Origin: Hydrangea macrophylla
Taxonomy: Eukaryota; Streptophyta; Magnoliopsida; Cornales; Hydrangeaceae
Assembly (NCBI GenBank): GCA_033977485.1
Contig: CM066983.1
Span: 67,256,010-67,320,009, forward strand
Direction: 5' to 3'
DNA length: 64,000 nucleotides
Of this stretch, positions 42,050 to 54,466 are shown piece after piece. The notes beneath the pieces are model-generated. The model saw only the letters and a program-made list of their open reading frames with translations. It was not told where the DNA came from and ran no database searches. Made by a program: the position numbers and the translations under genes. Position 1 is the first letter of the stretch, and each line of letters begins with the position of its first letter.

Positions 42050-43600
42050 TATTTGTGAACTTTAAATCATCATAACTCACTCGTTTTTTGGTCTTTTTAG
42101 GTGATTTTTTTTTTGATATCATGTATTTTTTCGAGATCTACGCATTAGACTTGAAAGTTGTACAAAAAAAAGTAATTTGGAACTTCATTTTTCATTTTTA
42201 TCTTTCAGATATATAATATTATCTGTTTATCTAACAGATAATATTATTTGTCAACTTTAAACCAAGATAACTTTATAAATTCTTGGGCTTTTTGGGTGAT
42301 TTTTTTTTTGAATTCATGTATTTATTTGAGATTTACGCATTGGACTTGAAAGTTGTACAAAAAAAAGCAATTTGAAACTTCGTTTTTCATTTTTATCTTT
42401 TAGACACAAACAGATAATATTATCTGTTTACACTAATAGATAACATTATTTGTCAACTTTAAACCACCATAACTTTATCAATTCTTGGGCTTTTTGGGTG
42501 ATTTTTTTTTTGAATTCATGTATTTCTTTGAGATTTACGCATTGGACTTGAAAGTTGTACAAAAAAAAGCAATTTGAAACTTCGTTTTTCATTTTTATCT
42601 TTCAGACACAAACAGATAATATTATCTGTTTACACTAACAGATAATATTATTTGTCAACTTTAAACCAAGATAACTTTATCAATTCTTGGGCTTTTTGCG
42701 TGATTTTTTTTTTGATTTCATGTATTTCTTTAAGATCTACGCAGCGGACTTGAAAGTTGTACAAAAAAAAGTAATTTGGAACTTCATTTTCATTTTTATC
42801 TTTCAGGCACAAACAGATAATATTATCTGTTTACACTAACAGATCTTTAGGCCTGTTGTTTGGCCTCTTGTTTTGGTCTGCTGCAACTGAGTTTTCATCA
42901 GATACTTGTGGCTGCCGTTACATCTCAAGTCTTCATAAATATATGGATCGTACTAATGAAATTGTGGATGGCGTTGCCTTGCTTTGGACTGCTGAAATTG
43001 GGTTTCATCACAAATTGTTTTTATGCTAGTTTGATTGATTGCTCTTGTGGGGTTATTATCACATTTGTGGGTGCTGTCTATTATACTTCATAATGAGTTG
43101 AAATGTTATCATTCTGTCTACTGTGTTTGGGCTGATTCGTGTAATGTTTGGGGAGTCAAGTTTGAGCTTACATGTAAGTCTAGCTGGGGAGATTTGTATT
43201 GTTGAGGTATGCTGGATTATTAATAAAATTGTTGCTGTTCAAAAAAAAAAACCAGATAATATTACTTGTCAACTTTAAACCACCATAACGTTATCAATTC
43301 TTGGGCTTTTTGGGTAATTTTTTTTTTGATTTCATGTATTTCTTTGAGATCTACGCAATAGGCGTGGAAATTTTACGAAAAAAAAGTTAAATTGCAGCCT
43401 AATTTTGAGGCTTTATCTATCTTACAGATAATATTATCTGTTATCTGTGTGTCTAATAGATAATATTATCTGTCAACTTTAAACTACCATAACTTTATCA
43501 ATTCTTGGGTTTTTTGGGTGATTTTTTTTTTATTTCATGTATTTTTTTAAGATCTATGCATCTATGGTGCCAAATTTACGAAAGAAATATATTTTTATTA
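42050..43600. repeat. About 200-bp tandem repeat (six units), split by a LINE end
   Basis: The units start AACTTTAAACCACCATAACT at about 42058, 42253, 42455, 42657, 43271 and 43475, a 195-204 bp spacing. Each has TTCTTGGGCTTTTTGGGTGA, a T-run, TTACGCATTGGACTTGAAAG and the palindrome AGATAATATTATCT in its link. The gap between units 4 and 5 is filled by the LINE end at 42846-43247. Confidence 0.8.
42846..43247 (+). mobile_element. 5'-truncated LINE 3' end with poly-A
   Basis: The roughly 400-bp insert interrupts the 200-bp satellite and ends TTATTAATAAAATTGTTGCT then GTTCAAAAAAAAAA. That wording is typical of plant LINE 3' ends. Short matching flanks ACAGAT and CCAGAT bracket it. The 77-codon frame 42860-43093 has no recognised domain. 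Confidence 0.55.
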
Positions 43601-43789
43601 TATGTATGCGAAAAAAATGCAAATTTTTATATTTGTTTGAGTTTAGTTTTTTTTGTCCCAGTATTTCATGATCCACATTGAACTTGATTGATAGATCTCG
43701 TTTTGCTGATTTCAAAACATCAAATTTTACGAAAAACGGACTTGTATAACAAAAGTTATAGCAATTTGAGTGTAAAAAGGGCCTAATGT

Positions 43790-45989
43790 GATTAAGAAAA
43801 GTAGCATGGGTTTTAGTTTTGAAGAGTTTTATTTGAGGGGGCTATGGCCGAAGGTCCCAACAATAATAACCATTTCATTCAAAAAAAAAACAGAAAATTC
43901 AAATCCCCAAATCAGAATCACAGAGAGAAGCGAGTATTTGAATTATTTTAGGGCTTCGCTTGTGCAACATCGTTTCATTCCACGACAAAGCTCCAAATTG
44001 TAAGTCTCCAAATTAGTCTATCTCGCAATCATCTCTGGTGAATTCTGCTTGGTATGTTGCTTTTACGATCCAAAATTTTCGACTCATGTGTATATATATA
44101 TGTGCATGTGTGTGTGACATTTGATAGTCTTGCGATTTTATTTTTGTGTCATCTGCTGAGTTTATTGGGTTGTTCTTAATACGTAGATTTCGTTTAGTTT
44201 TCAAAAAATTTATGGTCTTTATTTAATGTCGATACATCTGTTAATCTGGAAGAAATCCCTATAGATCCTTGAAAAGTTGTGTGTTGTTATTGTGTACTTT
44301 ACGTAGCTTCTAAAAAATTGCCAAATATTCATTATGGGATCTGGGTATTAATTGGCTTTTGGATGTAAAAATTTCTATCGAGTCCTGTCAAATTTGGGGA
44401 ATTTGCCTAATTTAGTAAAATTTGGATTAAATTGTTTTAAACATGGTTAGAGAATAGTTAGTAATTTGTAGAGTTAAATGGTTATATTCAGCTTAAGATT
44501 TTGTGCATTTCCGTGTAGTAAAACAAAAAAATGTTAGAGGAATTTTGACTGTTCAATTTGAGCAGAAAAGTTGTCAAATATGGATCTTTGACATTCAAAT
44601 ATCTTCCCAATGATGACTATTGGCTGCCATGGAATGGATGTACTAGAAATTACAAATCTTAAGGAAAGGTCCAAGTAGTTGCTATAAATTTGTATTTAAA
44701 TGGACCACTTAGTAGATTTTAAATTTGTGGTTTAGAACCAAGGCACTGTCTTTAGTAAATTTTTATGTTATTATTTACTTTTAAAATCAAGGTATATGAC
44801 TAGCCAAAACAGTTCTCAACTTGAAAAATAATCAGTTCCATATTGCAAATATTGTCCCCCTTCTACCCTTCCCAATGTAGCAAAGCGTGACGTGGGGAAC
44901 TTCTTACCGACATACCTTTTTTTTTTTTCCCAACCCAGATGCTCCACCTTAAAAGCATTAAAAGAACTGATTTCCATAGACACCTAATGAACTTGAATTG
45001 AGACATGGAATCCAAAGACCCCAATGGGCCCAACCCCTTGAATGCCAGAAATGGTGATTTATAATTCCAATGCCTCTCTGCACTTGATGTACTCATCCAG
45101 GGAGGTATGATTTCTCCGAGTTAGATAGTTTGGTTTCTTGTCCTAGATTGCTTATGGACCTTGGCTAAATTTCCATTCTTGGAAATGCCCCTTTCAGTTA
45201 CTAGATTGCATAATTTTTAGTGATTAGAACAGAGAAACTTGTTGCTAAGATTGCTCCATTATCCAAGTTAAATCACAATGGGGCAATTTCTTATAGTGCA
45301 TATGGCCATAAAACTACGTTACATGTAGATGTATATTTCTATGGCTTGCCGCACATGTATGAAAGTATTTTTCTGTTTGCACGTAAGCTGTTTTCTTTAG
45401 ATAACTTAATTGCCAAAGGTTACTTGCTTCCATCACCTATTTTTGTCACTTTTAGAGTTGTTTGAGATACTTAAGTGGGTTACAGTGAACTTCCGCGGTA
45501 GGGAGAATAACTGCTGTCACTGGTGGCAACAACAGTATTTACCGGAATAAAGTGGTAGTAGCAATGCCCCATATGTTTATTTGAATAAAAAATAAATTCC
45601 CGAAAAAAAATTGCATTGCGCAAAAAATTATGGAAGTCTTATAGCTGTTTCATTTCGTTGGTAATATAGTTTCCTTTGAATTGTTTTCATAGCCAGTAGT
45701 CGCTATGGAAAGTATAGATTGGAGACGGGGGTTGTCATTTGCTAAACCTCGAGCATGGAGATGTTATTTGTGAAAAGTATAGATTGGAGACTTTATTTTA
45801 GCAGCGAGTAAATCGAATTATGGTTTTCAGATTGCAGAATTGTTTACCAAATATCGGAAGTCACACCGTACATGCATTCATATATAACTGCATTATAAGG
45901 TTGTGTAATTTGATTAACTAATAACTATTTCATGTGACTTTTGCAGTTTGCAGAGCTTAACTGTTATGGTGCTTTTCTTTTCAATGCAG
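43790..45989 (+). promoter_or_regulatory. Probable MAF1 5' leader exon and leader intron
   Basis: A possible non-coding first exon ends at 43999 (CTCCAAATT followed by GTAAGTCTCC, a good donor). A TTTTCAATGCAG acceptor at 45989 opens the exon that carries the MAF1 ATG at 46052. Between them is about 2 kb without a recognised gene. The frames at 44863-45096 and 45220-45465 have no domain I know. The exon start and promoter cannot be fixed without transcripts. Confidence 0.35.
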
Positions 45990-46051
45990 GACTACCAGAA
46001 AGATCTTCAGTGCATATAATCAACAGCTATATCAAAGCAAGCATAACCATC

Positions 46052-46570
46052 ATGAAGTACTTGGAATACACTCCTCTTGATCGGTAATTGTCAAACTGTT
46101 GTAATTAAACAGAAATATGATCTTATCCTCTTTACTGAGTACATATACAATTTTTAAGTATTGGTCCTCGCTTTTGAATTTGCTTTTGGTAACAAGAAGT
46201 GCATTGGTTTGTATTCTAGAATACATGGCTTCTTGAGTGATGTAAATCTTGGAGAGCGTACTATTAAAGGATGCCTTGAAGCTTACTCTTGTAAGTGCAA
46301 TTCTACAATTTATTGGGTACACCTGTATTAGTATTGGTATTTCGCCTTTTAAACACTTTTTTTTCTTTTCTTTTCTATTTGTATTGTGTAGGCAAGCATA
46401 CTGGAACGGACAAGAAATTGTCACTCAGTTTGGAGCATGAGGTAATTCAGGTTCAGGAGATTTGTATTATATTCTGGTTTATGGCCCAGCCGTCACACAT
46501 TTGTTTGTAAGTGGGGCTTGAGGACTACCAAAATGCGAACTTTTTCAGTCTCCTCTTTCTAACCTCCTTT

Positions 46571-46609
<39 letters not shown>

Positions 46610-49351
46610 TTCTTTTTTTGTTTCTTTTTTTTCTTTTTTTTTTCTTTTTTTAAACCCTTATTTTCTATCTCTAACCAATGAAAATGTAGAATTGAATTTT
46701 TTAAAATTTCTTAGTTATTATACGAGCTATCCTGAAGGACCTGAACAATCTTCATTCATGGCTGGAGAACAAGAAAAGAATTTCTCTGCTGATTGAACTC
46801 TAGCTCAATCATGTAATCATTTTCTCTTCATGACCATGTAATCGAATCTTTCCTTTGCATCTTTATACCAATAAAATCACTCTTCGTTTCCCCTCTAGTT
46901 ATGTCTTTCTACCCTTTGGGGTCCTGGTTTAAGATTTTTTTTTTTTCGAAGTTTATTTGTCATTTTTCCGCTAAAATGGTTACTCATTTTTGTTGGACTC
47001 GTTTTGAAGGTTTTCTTAGGAAGATCTCTGTTATTTCTTGGTATTTTATATATATTTATTGTCAATCCAGATTCTTGATTATCTCGGAAAATCTTTGGAC
47101 ACTGACTCTTCCTCGCCAGTTGAATATCTGTCCAGTAGATCCAGGTGGTGATTGAAATCTAGATTGGTCTACAAGGTGTACGTTATCCAATTTATTTCCT
47201 TAACATGCTTTTGTTCATGTAAATTCCAGCCGAAAGACGTTGATTTACCTAGTTCTTGCTCTCTATCACATGTATCCGGACTATGACTTCAGGTAACCTG
47301 TATCTTATCGTGCGTTTGGATGGCATCTTTGGGGTTTAGTCTCACCCATTCTAATTACACTGCCCTCTTCATTTTAACATATTTTTAATGATGCACTTCA
47401 ATGTAAGGTGGAGATGGTGCTTTGCATGTACGGAGTTGAGTTGGGGGTTGATTGAACCCCATTATCATCAACTCGTAATAGGAAACAACTATCACTCCAT
47501 TAAGTTTGTGTGACCATCTCTACCCGTCTTCTTCCCCTTCTCAACCCCCCCCCACCCTCGCCTTTTTTTTTTTCCGGCTCTCTAAAACTAAAGTATATCG
47601 ATCCTGATACATTATGTTCTACCAAGTCCATTCTATTAAAAGGAGCTGAAAAGGAGGTTTATGGGTAATGCCACTGTCAGCTTTCTGGGCGACATGGCAA
47701 CCCGCTGAAACCCTCTCTTAACAGCATTGGGAGTGTTGTCAAAAGGTTTGACAGACAGTTCAGATTACTGTTGCTCTTGCAGGAGCTGAGAGTTCAAGTC
47801 TCTCCATTTCCCAAAAGACTTAATGTTGACTGGAGCTTTTGTGCACTTGTGTTAAAATATTACTAAGACCTTCGTGGCCTCTGATGTACCAACATGATCT
47901 TCTATATGGGCTGTACTTTTTGAACTTGCCAACATGGGGGGTTAGAATTGGTCAATTCACAATTCAAATCATATGGGTCGATTCTAGCTTCATACAACCC
48001 GATGCAATTCAAGATTAGATATGATTCACAATTCATACTTTCAACTTTGAAGTTTTGAGTTTAAAGTGGAATACTTCTACCAATTTGAGCCTGGATAGTG
48101 CATGAAATTATGTTAAATTGCTATTCTTTTGGTTTTATGCCCTGTATATATATATATATGTATATTTATATATTTTAGTTACAAAATATATTCTTTATTC
48201 TGTAAATACCAGTGAGTCTTACTATTCTCGATTCAATACGATTCACCATTTATAATTTTGCGAAGGATTCACGATACCATTACCAATTTGACAACCATGA
48301 TTGCCAATATTTTTGCGGCTTACCAGCGCAGTGAATGGTCATCAGTTTTTTATGGAGGAAAGCTGGGAAAGTTTTAAGCAGATCTTTGATACCTACATGC
48401 TTGATGCGTCAAAGGTATTTCCATATTTGGTTTTTTTTGGTACGCATTGTCACTTGGTCAAGCTATGGACTGATTTGTTTGTTTATTGGTTAGATAATCA
48501 CTGCTAACATTGAGAGCTTGCTTTTCCTATAGTTCACGACCTTTCTGCTTCATTGCAAACATTGCAATAGATGCACATCATATGTTAATATTACCAAATG
48601 AAAGCATTAGATGGCACGTGTCATCCCTACAGTTTTTTTTTTCATTTTCCCAATTTTTCCTCAAATTTTGGAGGGTCCCATCTTGGTGCATTTACTTTAT
48701 TGGCCCTAAGTTTCTTCCTTCTTCCATGTGTATATTTTATGTGGACAATGTCAACATATGATGAGTATTTGCAGATAAAGTAAGTCATTAGTTTCTCTCT
48801 CTTCTAATTGTTATTTTCTCAATCCACCCTTTGATCCCGCTAGAGAGAAATTGACACAGGTTATCTTTCACTGGCCATGGGTCTTTCCACTCTGTCCCTC
48901 TTTTTCTGCACACTCCAGGGGGATTTTTGGGTGCTCTTTCTTCACCCTTCTATTCAGTATTCACTTCCATGTTCATAGCTTCTGTTTCCTCAGTCGATCC
49001 TTTCTCTGAGGCACCATTGAGCTTCAAATCTGAACTTTTTGACGATTCTAACAGTTTTGAGTGATTAGTTTGATGGAATTGGATTCAAGATCCTTGAGTT
49101 CATACATTTGGCAGGAAATTTTCTGAGAGTTAACATACCACCTGAACTGGGTAATCTCAAAACAGTGACCCATATGGAAATTGTACAATACGTACCAAGG
49201 AACAATTCCACAGCAATTGGGTGACATGAGTGAGATATCATGTGTCAAACTCTACCCTCATTCAGTCAATTTCTCTCTATCGTTATTGATGTGGGAGCTC
49301 TATATTTCATGGTAATCAAAAGTGATGAATAAAGACAGCTCTCTCTCTCTC

Positions 49352-49400
<49 letters not shown>

Positions 49401-49406
49401 ATATGT

Positions 49407-49440
<34 letters not shown>

Positions 49441-51288
49441 TTGTCAAAATTGTTCATGAGCAACAAGGAAGACTGCAAACCTGATTCATTTTTGATATAT
49501 TGTTCCTAGGGTGAATTTGGTCATTTTATACAAGAAATTTTGGAGGGAAATGTCCCGCTCTGCTCCCCCACGCAGATTTAGGCGCTTCCCGCCCACTTTC
49601 CGTCAATTGCAACAGAAAAACTAACAATTACAATTTAGTTAGAACTATAGGGGGGTTGACTATTACGTTTTGAACCATGAGGGGATAATGTGTATACGGG
49701 CTTAACCGCAAGGGGGTAAAGTGTAATTAACCGAATTTTAATGTAATGAAGTGGGAGATAAGTATCAGGGTTATTTGAAAATTTAGGAAATGTGAAGGGA
49801 CACGACACATGATATTGTATAATTAATTATAGAAAAGTAAAACTTGATTTGTTGTATCCTAACTGTGTCTGTATCCTAAAATTTGAAGATTTAACTAGTC
49901 GCTCCTTTTATTGTTAGTGTCTATGCCTATTTCCTAGATATATGTATGTATAGAATTCATTTCCTGATATTTAATAGGTTATTCCGTTGAATTACATGTG
50001 ATGCTATGCTTTTTTATTTATTAAATGTTGTGATTTACGCCTTCTATTTTCAATCGAATATGTTTCTGACTTTCCGCAATTATTTCAAATTCTCTCTTTT
50101 CCCCCCTTCCTCATATCTTTTCTTTTCTGGAATTTTTTCTCATAAATGTTGGTTTTCTTTTTATGTCTAGCAATTGAGGCCTGCAAAATTGGGGAACATG
50201 TTTGTCTTTCTTATGTTGATATCTTAATGATAGCATTGTGATTTATGTATTTTTACACAAACTTTAATTGAATAAATTGTACATTTTTTTTCTTTCTTCG
50301 TATAAATATATATATATAATATAACATATTCAACGTGTCCCCAGTGTATCCGTGTCCTACTTTTTTCATAAATTGTGTGTCCGAGTGTCAGTGTCGTGTT
50401 GTATTCGTGTCCCATGTCCATGCTTCTTACCTGGCAGTTTTCAGTCTTTTCATTGTTTTTTTTTGTTCTTCTTTTTCTTTCTTCCTATTTTGCAATTACA
50501 GGAATGGACTGAAGCAAATGAGTGTAGTTCTCTACTGGACACCTTGTACAAGGCTCTGGATCAGGTGAACTACCTGAAAAGAATATGAATGCTAGTTGTA
50601 TCAAAGTCAATTCATTGACATGTGGTTTTCCAGGTTGTGAAGCTTGGAGAATGTGAAATTTACAGTTACAACCCGGACTCTGATGTGGATCCATTCCTAG
50701 AGAGAGGAGCCATGTAAGCTTATTATTATTTTTATCGTGCGGATTGATAGCCACGTAGCTTCAGTTATAACAGGCATTGCCGTATTTTTCAGATGGTCGT
50801 TCAATTTCTTCTTCTATAATAGGAAGCTGAAGCGTGTTGTGAGCTTCCGTTTCTACTGTTTAAGGTGATATATGCACACAAGCGCGCGCGCGTGCACACA
50901 TATGTAACAATTAGGGGCCTGTTTGGAAATGTTTAAAACTGGATTTGGTTCAGCCTTACTCTGAGTTTTTATCTACTCCTAGTTTTTATGAGAATCAAGG
51001 TTATGCTGGTTTGACAAAGAACTAGTTTTAAGAGAGAGATTAGATTGGGCATGGATTCCTTTGCAAGAAATAGACATTCATGAAACACTTCAAGTGTTTC
51101 AGTTGTGAACCACAAAACTGGTTTTTTCCCTTCCCAAACAACCCCTATTGTTTTTGCCACCATATACTATTATTTATTTTGACTTGACCTCTTCTGGTTG
51201 TGGCAGCAATTTGGTAGCGGAGAGTTTTCTTACGGATGGATTACGCTATGAGGAAGATGGGGAAATATTTGATGACATGGATATGTGA
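46052..51288 (+). CDS. MAF1: MAF1, repressor of RNA polymerase III transcription (ten coding exons)
   Basis: MAF1 binds RNA polymerase III and represses tRNA and 5S rRNA synthesis under stress, downstream of TOR and kinase signalling. Exons: 46052-46083, 46220-46290, 46392-46441, 47071-47144, 47230-47292, 48327-48414, 50502-50564, 50634-50713, 50793-50864 and 51207-51288. All borders are GT-AG and phases agree; 675 nt give 224 residues and a TGA. Readable blocks: MKYLEYTPLDR, NLGERTIKGCLEAYSCKH, GTDKKLSLSLEHE, TLIYLVLALYHMYPDYDF (box B), HQFFMEESWESFKQIFD, SLLDTLYKALDQ, IYSYNPDSDVDPFLERGA, WSFNFFFYNRKLKRVVSFRF (box C) and the acidic end EDGEIFDDMDM. The length fits plant MAF1 proteins. RIHG stands where family members read RLND. 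No disabling change is seen. Introns 5, 6 and 9 hold transposons or pseudogene pieces. Confidence 0.93.
46572..46608. repeat. (CT)n microsatellite in MAF1 intron 3
   Basis: CT dinucleotide run followed by T-rich sequence to about 46660. Confidence 0.85.
47940..48300. mobile_element. MITE in MAF1 intron 5 (family copy 2)
   Basis: Left GGTTAGAATTGGTCAATTCA and right AATTTGACAACCATG correspond to the ends of the element at 8196-8522. The interior shares GATTCACAATTCA, TTTCAACTTTGAAGTTTTGA and the AT-repeat part. It ends about 26 bases before exon 6 of MAF1. Confidence 0.5.
48949..49240 (+). pseudogene. MOL1-type LRR receptor-like kinase fragment in MAF1 intron 6
   Basis: Two separate parts of one protein family are joined. 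From 48969, MFIASVSSVDPFSEAPLSFK then SELFDDSNSF matches the start of the mature LRR receptor (family wording VDPYSEALLSLKSELIDDDNSL). A stop follows at 49062. From 49069, LEFIHLAGNFL and NIPPELGNLKTVTHMEI match a leucine-rich repeat well inside the same receptors. A one-base shift then leads to NTYQGTIPQQLGDMSEIS. The LRRs between, the membrane segment and the kinase are missing. It may be an internally deleted copy carried in by a transposon. It cannot make a receptor. Confidence 0.7.
49339..49437. repeat. Compound (CT)n-(AC)n-(AT)n microsatellite in MAF1 intron 6
   Basis: CT repeat with one interruption (49339-49397), then an AC run (49408-49428), then AT. The minus-strand frame across it (CVCVCVC, RERERER) is not a gene. 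Confidence 0.9.
50912..51152. mobile_element. MITE in MAF1 intron 9
   Basis: The ends GGGGCCTGTTTGGAAATG and, inverted, CTTCCCAAACAACCCC are of the GGGCCTGTTTGG type common in plant MITEs. Arms share AACTGG and AACACTT-like words. It makes up most of the 342-bp intron 9. No clear TTA/TAA flank. Confidence 0.5.
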
Positions 51289-52610
51289 GTGTGGGATGCT
51301 GCTGTTGTGTAACTTTTTGGTCAATCTGAGAAAAGCTTGCATGTATAGAGTTGCTACGCTTGTTTAGTTGAGGAAAATAGGGTTGCAAATGCTTATTGCT
51401 TCCTGACCTAGCATGGTGTTTATGATATTGTATGTCAGATCGGATTTAGGCATGTTAACAAATTTAGGATGGTTCATGTTTCTGATGTCTTGACCTTTGC
51501 TCTTTCTATCCCTTTTTGAAAATCTATTTTTAATGAGTATCTTTATTATTGTAATCAATAATCTACTAGTCAAATTCCTATGAGTTGTCATTTAATTTTT
51601 TTTTTTTTTTGAGGTTTGTAATCAGCTTCTTAAGTCCTGTGGTAAACTACACTGGCGGTTCTATTTGTTAGATAGAAGACTATCTCGTCAACAAGACATA
51701 ACCAAGTCGAGGCTGTTTAAACGGTGTTCTTATATGAGAATTGACTGATTCTTCATGTCCATTTCATCGATCATAAATATTTATTTCTTTGCTTTCAAGG
51801 GGAAGAGAGTCGGTTGAAGGTTTGTTTCCTCTAGAGGAGTTGTGGATAAAACTAATTTTGATGATTTCTCCTTGGAGAAACAGGTTGTGCGCATTGTTGG
51901 CTCTTATGTGAAAGTGGAGGGAGTATGGTTTGGTCAAAATCTTCCCAAGCCTGTTATAGATGACGTGTAGAAAGACGTGAGTGTTAGGATTGAAAATCTA
52001 TACAGCATGAGTGAGAGATGAAAAACAAGAAAGGAAAGACACAAGAACGCCGGATTTACATGGTTCACCCAAAACTAGGGTTACGTCTCCGGAGTTGCTG
52101 AGATTTTCGGGTCGAAAGCAATTAGGGCTACGGGTGACAAGTCTGAAATTGCCAAAATCCAAAACAGTGGATCTAAGTGTACAGTACTATGACTCATCGA
52201 GGTTTGCAAGGGGGACGGTTTAGTCTTTGTTTCTCTGTTTCTTGTATTGGCGGATAATGGCTTTTTCAATCTTTCTCAAGAACTGTAGTTGGGAGTTCCT
52301 TCCTTCTCTTGCTGGTATATTTGCAAAGATGGAAATGCTTGTGATGTAGATCACAAATGCCTTCGTTCTTGAATTGTTGATCATAAAGGGTGGAGACACT
52401 TGGATGAGTTGATTTTTGCGCATGTGATTCGAATTTTGAAGTGTGAATCTTAAATTTCCAACTATTTCTGTGAGTTGAGTGAGGAATCAAGCCGCTCATT
52501 ACTGAATTGCTATTCAAGCTCAATCTCAGGTATCTTCCAGTAAGCTTTTGTTTGTGAGACTTTCTCTGCCTTGGCATGTTTTTGTTTTAGTTTTTGTTTT
52601 TGGTTTTTTT
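51289..52610. other. MAF1 3' flank and unassigned sequence
   Basis: The MAF1 3' UTR probably occupies the first few hundred bases. The 70-codon frame 52011-52223 includes an ACACAAGAACGCCGGATTTA then CATGGTTCACC phrase resembling plant retroelement LTR or leader sequence, and I do not call it a gene. No splice-compatible exon was found. Confidence 0.4.
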
Positions 52611-52611
52611 T

Positions 52612-52752
52612 CTCGAGCAATGCTATGCTTCCCAAATTTGAATCCTAAATGCTTTATAGTTGTAGCGCATGCTGTAGTAGTGGTAGGTGCTACCGCATAC
52701 CACTACATGTGGTACAATTGGTAAAGCATTTGGGAGTCATAGCTTTATCCTT
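52612..52752. mobile_element. Palindromic MITE (GAGCAATGCTATG)
   Basis: The left arm GAGCAATGCTATGCTTCCCA faces the right arm ATTTGGGAGTCATAGCTTTA. The centre has the self-complementary GGTAGGTGCTACC and GTAGTGGTA. Related in its ends to the GAGTAATGCTA family. The flanking 9-mers do not clearly match. Confidence 0.5.
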
Positions 52753-53867
52753 TATTTTTTTTTTATTTTTTTTTCCGTTTTCCTTGTGTTTTGCTTTCTT
52801 TTCACAATTCTTAAAAGAATAAAAGGGAAAGAAAAGGCATAACCTAGATTGCTTGATGATTTTCCTTTAATCAACTTCCTTTTCTGCCTTGAACACCATT
52901 TTGCTCAACTGTCTCAGTTGCTAAATTAGTTCTATGCGTTTGGACGTCTTTCTAACTCAATTAGGTATTGAAAAAAAAAAAAAAAAATACTTAAAAAGAC
53001 TTTTTTTTATTTTAATTTTTTTTCCTTCAGTATGTTTGGTATTAATATGCTACTACAAGTACTCACCACTTAGTTGAAAAGTAGTTGAAAATTTATTGAA
53101 AACTTTAGGTAATACATTGTTTTTAGTGTTGTAAATTGAGTAGCTTAAGGCCCCGTTTGGATGACAATAAAATCCTGGTGTAGAATGGGTATCTCATTCC
53201 TATTTAGACTATTTTTACATTTGGTGCAATATTTCGGCGGGATGTATAATAGAAATTTTAAAGAATCATTTGTTACAAGAGTGATTATTTTTTTTATAGC
53301 TAATGGGTTCTTATTATGTCAAATTTACCGAGCCTATATAAATAACGATTGCATCCATAGAAGAGGATTAGTCTTACCCTAAGGTGTTGAAAACCCTCAC
53401 CTATTCAGTTTTGAATAGCTTTGACTTTTGCATTTAAACAGAAGTAGAAGTCCTAATCACAAGTGCATGATGAAAATTAAAAAAAAAAAACATCAAAATC
53501 CCAATTTATTTTGTGCATCACGTGTGGGTTGGAGCACTTTTGGACCTGTTTTGGTCAAAACGTGCTTCTGAGACTCTAAAGTGTGCTTTTAAAATCACTT
53601 CAACATGCTAATATATACCTTTGGGTTCTTAGAAACATGTTTGGATCTAAAGTTATATTTGAGAAGTGATTCCAAACAGGCATTAAGAAAAGGGAAAACA
53701 TAGATAAGATTACTAATTGACATGGCATGTTGTGTGCATACTCCAAAATGCCCTATATATCCGAAAGAGAAAAACACTAAACAACAAGAAAGGAAAAAAC
53801 AAACAAACAAAAAAAAGTAGTGACGAAACCGTTTAGAAGTGGTTACAGGTATCGGAGATAAAAACAT
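52753..53867. other. Gene-free spacer
   Basis: T-rich and A-rich runs. A GGCCCCGTTTGGATGACAAT start at 53150 suggests a MITE of which I could not find the other end. The two open frames (53161-53382, 53595-53867) show no domain. Confidence 0.35.
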
Positions 53868-53870
53868 TTA

Positions 53871-54148
53871 GAGCCTGTTTGTCTGTGCTTATGCTTATGC
53901 GATCTTGATCGTGATTGGTAGAACTGCTTAAAAGTAGAACTGCTTATTATGGTTTGAGTGTTTGGTTAATATGCTGTGAAATGATTAATCATAGAGATAA
54001 TCTTGAAAAGCACCCCCCCACCTGCTTATTGCCAAACTGCTTTTTGGATCAAATCTGCTTATATTTTTGCTGAAACAAACAGATCAATAAGCAATTTGGG
54101 CCATCAGAACTGCTTAAAATGGGCAAGTAAGCAATGACAAACAACCTC
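53871..54148. mobile_element. 278-bp Tourist-like MITE
   Basis: The ends are GAGCCTGTTTGTCTG and ATGACAAACAACCTC. The direct repeat TTA lies at 53868-53870 and 54149-54151. Internal GCTTATGCTTATGCG and AACTGCTTA words are repeated. Confidence 0.62.
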
Positions 54149-54466
54149 TTACTAAAAGAGTCCATGATTAACAGATATTCTTGAATTACTAATCATTTTT
54201 ATCTGCCTAACTATATCTAAAGGTTAGTAAAAGTATATTAATTTAGTGGGTGCACTTGTTTGTTAACCCATAATTGAACATGTTGTAAAATAAAGTAAAA
54301 GTATGTAATTAATTAATTTGTATTCATGTCTTTCACTATTAACGAACATGTGTACTTTTAATCACTTCAATTCTACCTTAAAATAAAGTAACATGATGCA
54401 ATCACAAAGGGTTAATGGCATATTGAAGGGGCTAGCTTTATGCGGCCAGTGGCCACACATGGACTA

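Noticed and set aside
45220..45465. 81-codon frame as an exon of MAF1 or a separate gene
   Set aside because: It does not match MAF1 and the MAF1 frame is complete without it. No domain recognised. It is probably leader-intron sequence.
49266..49478. 70-codon minus frame with CVCVCVC and RERERE
   Set aside because: Pure microsatellite translation.
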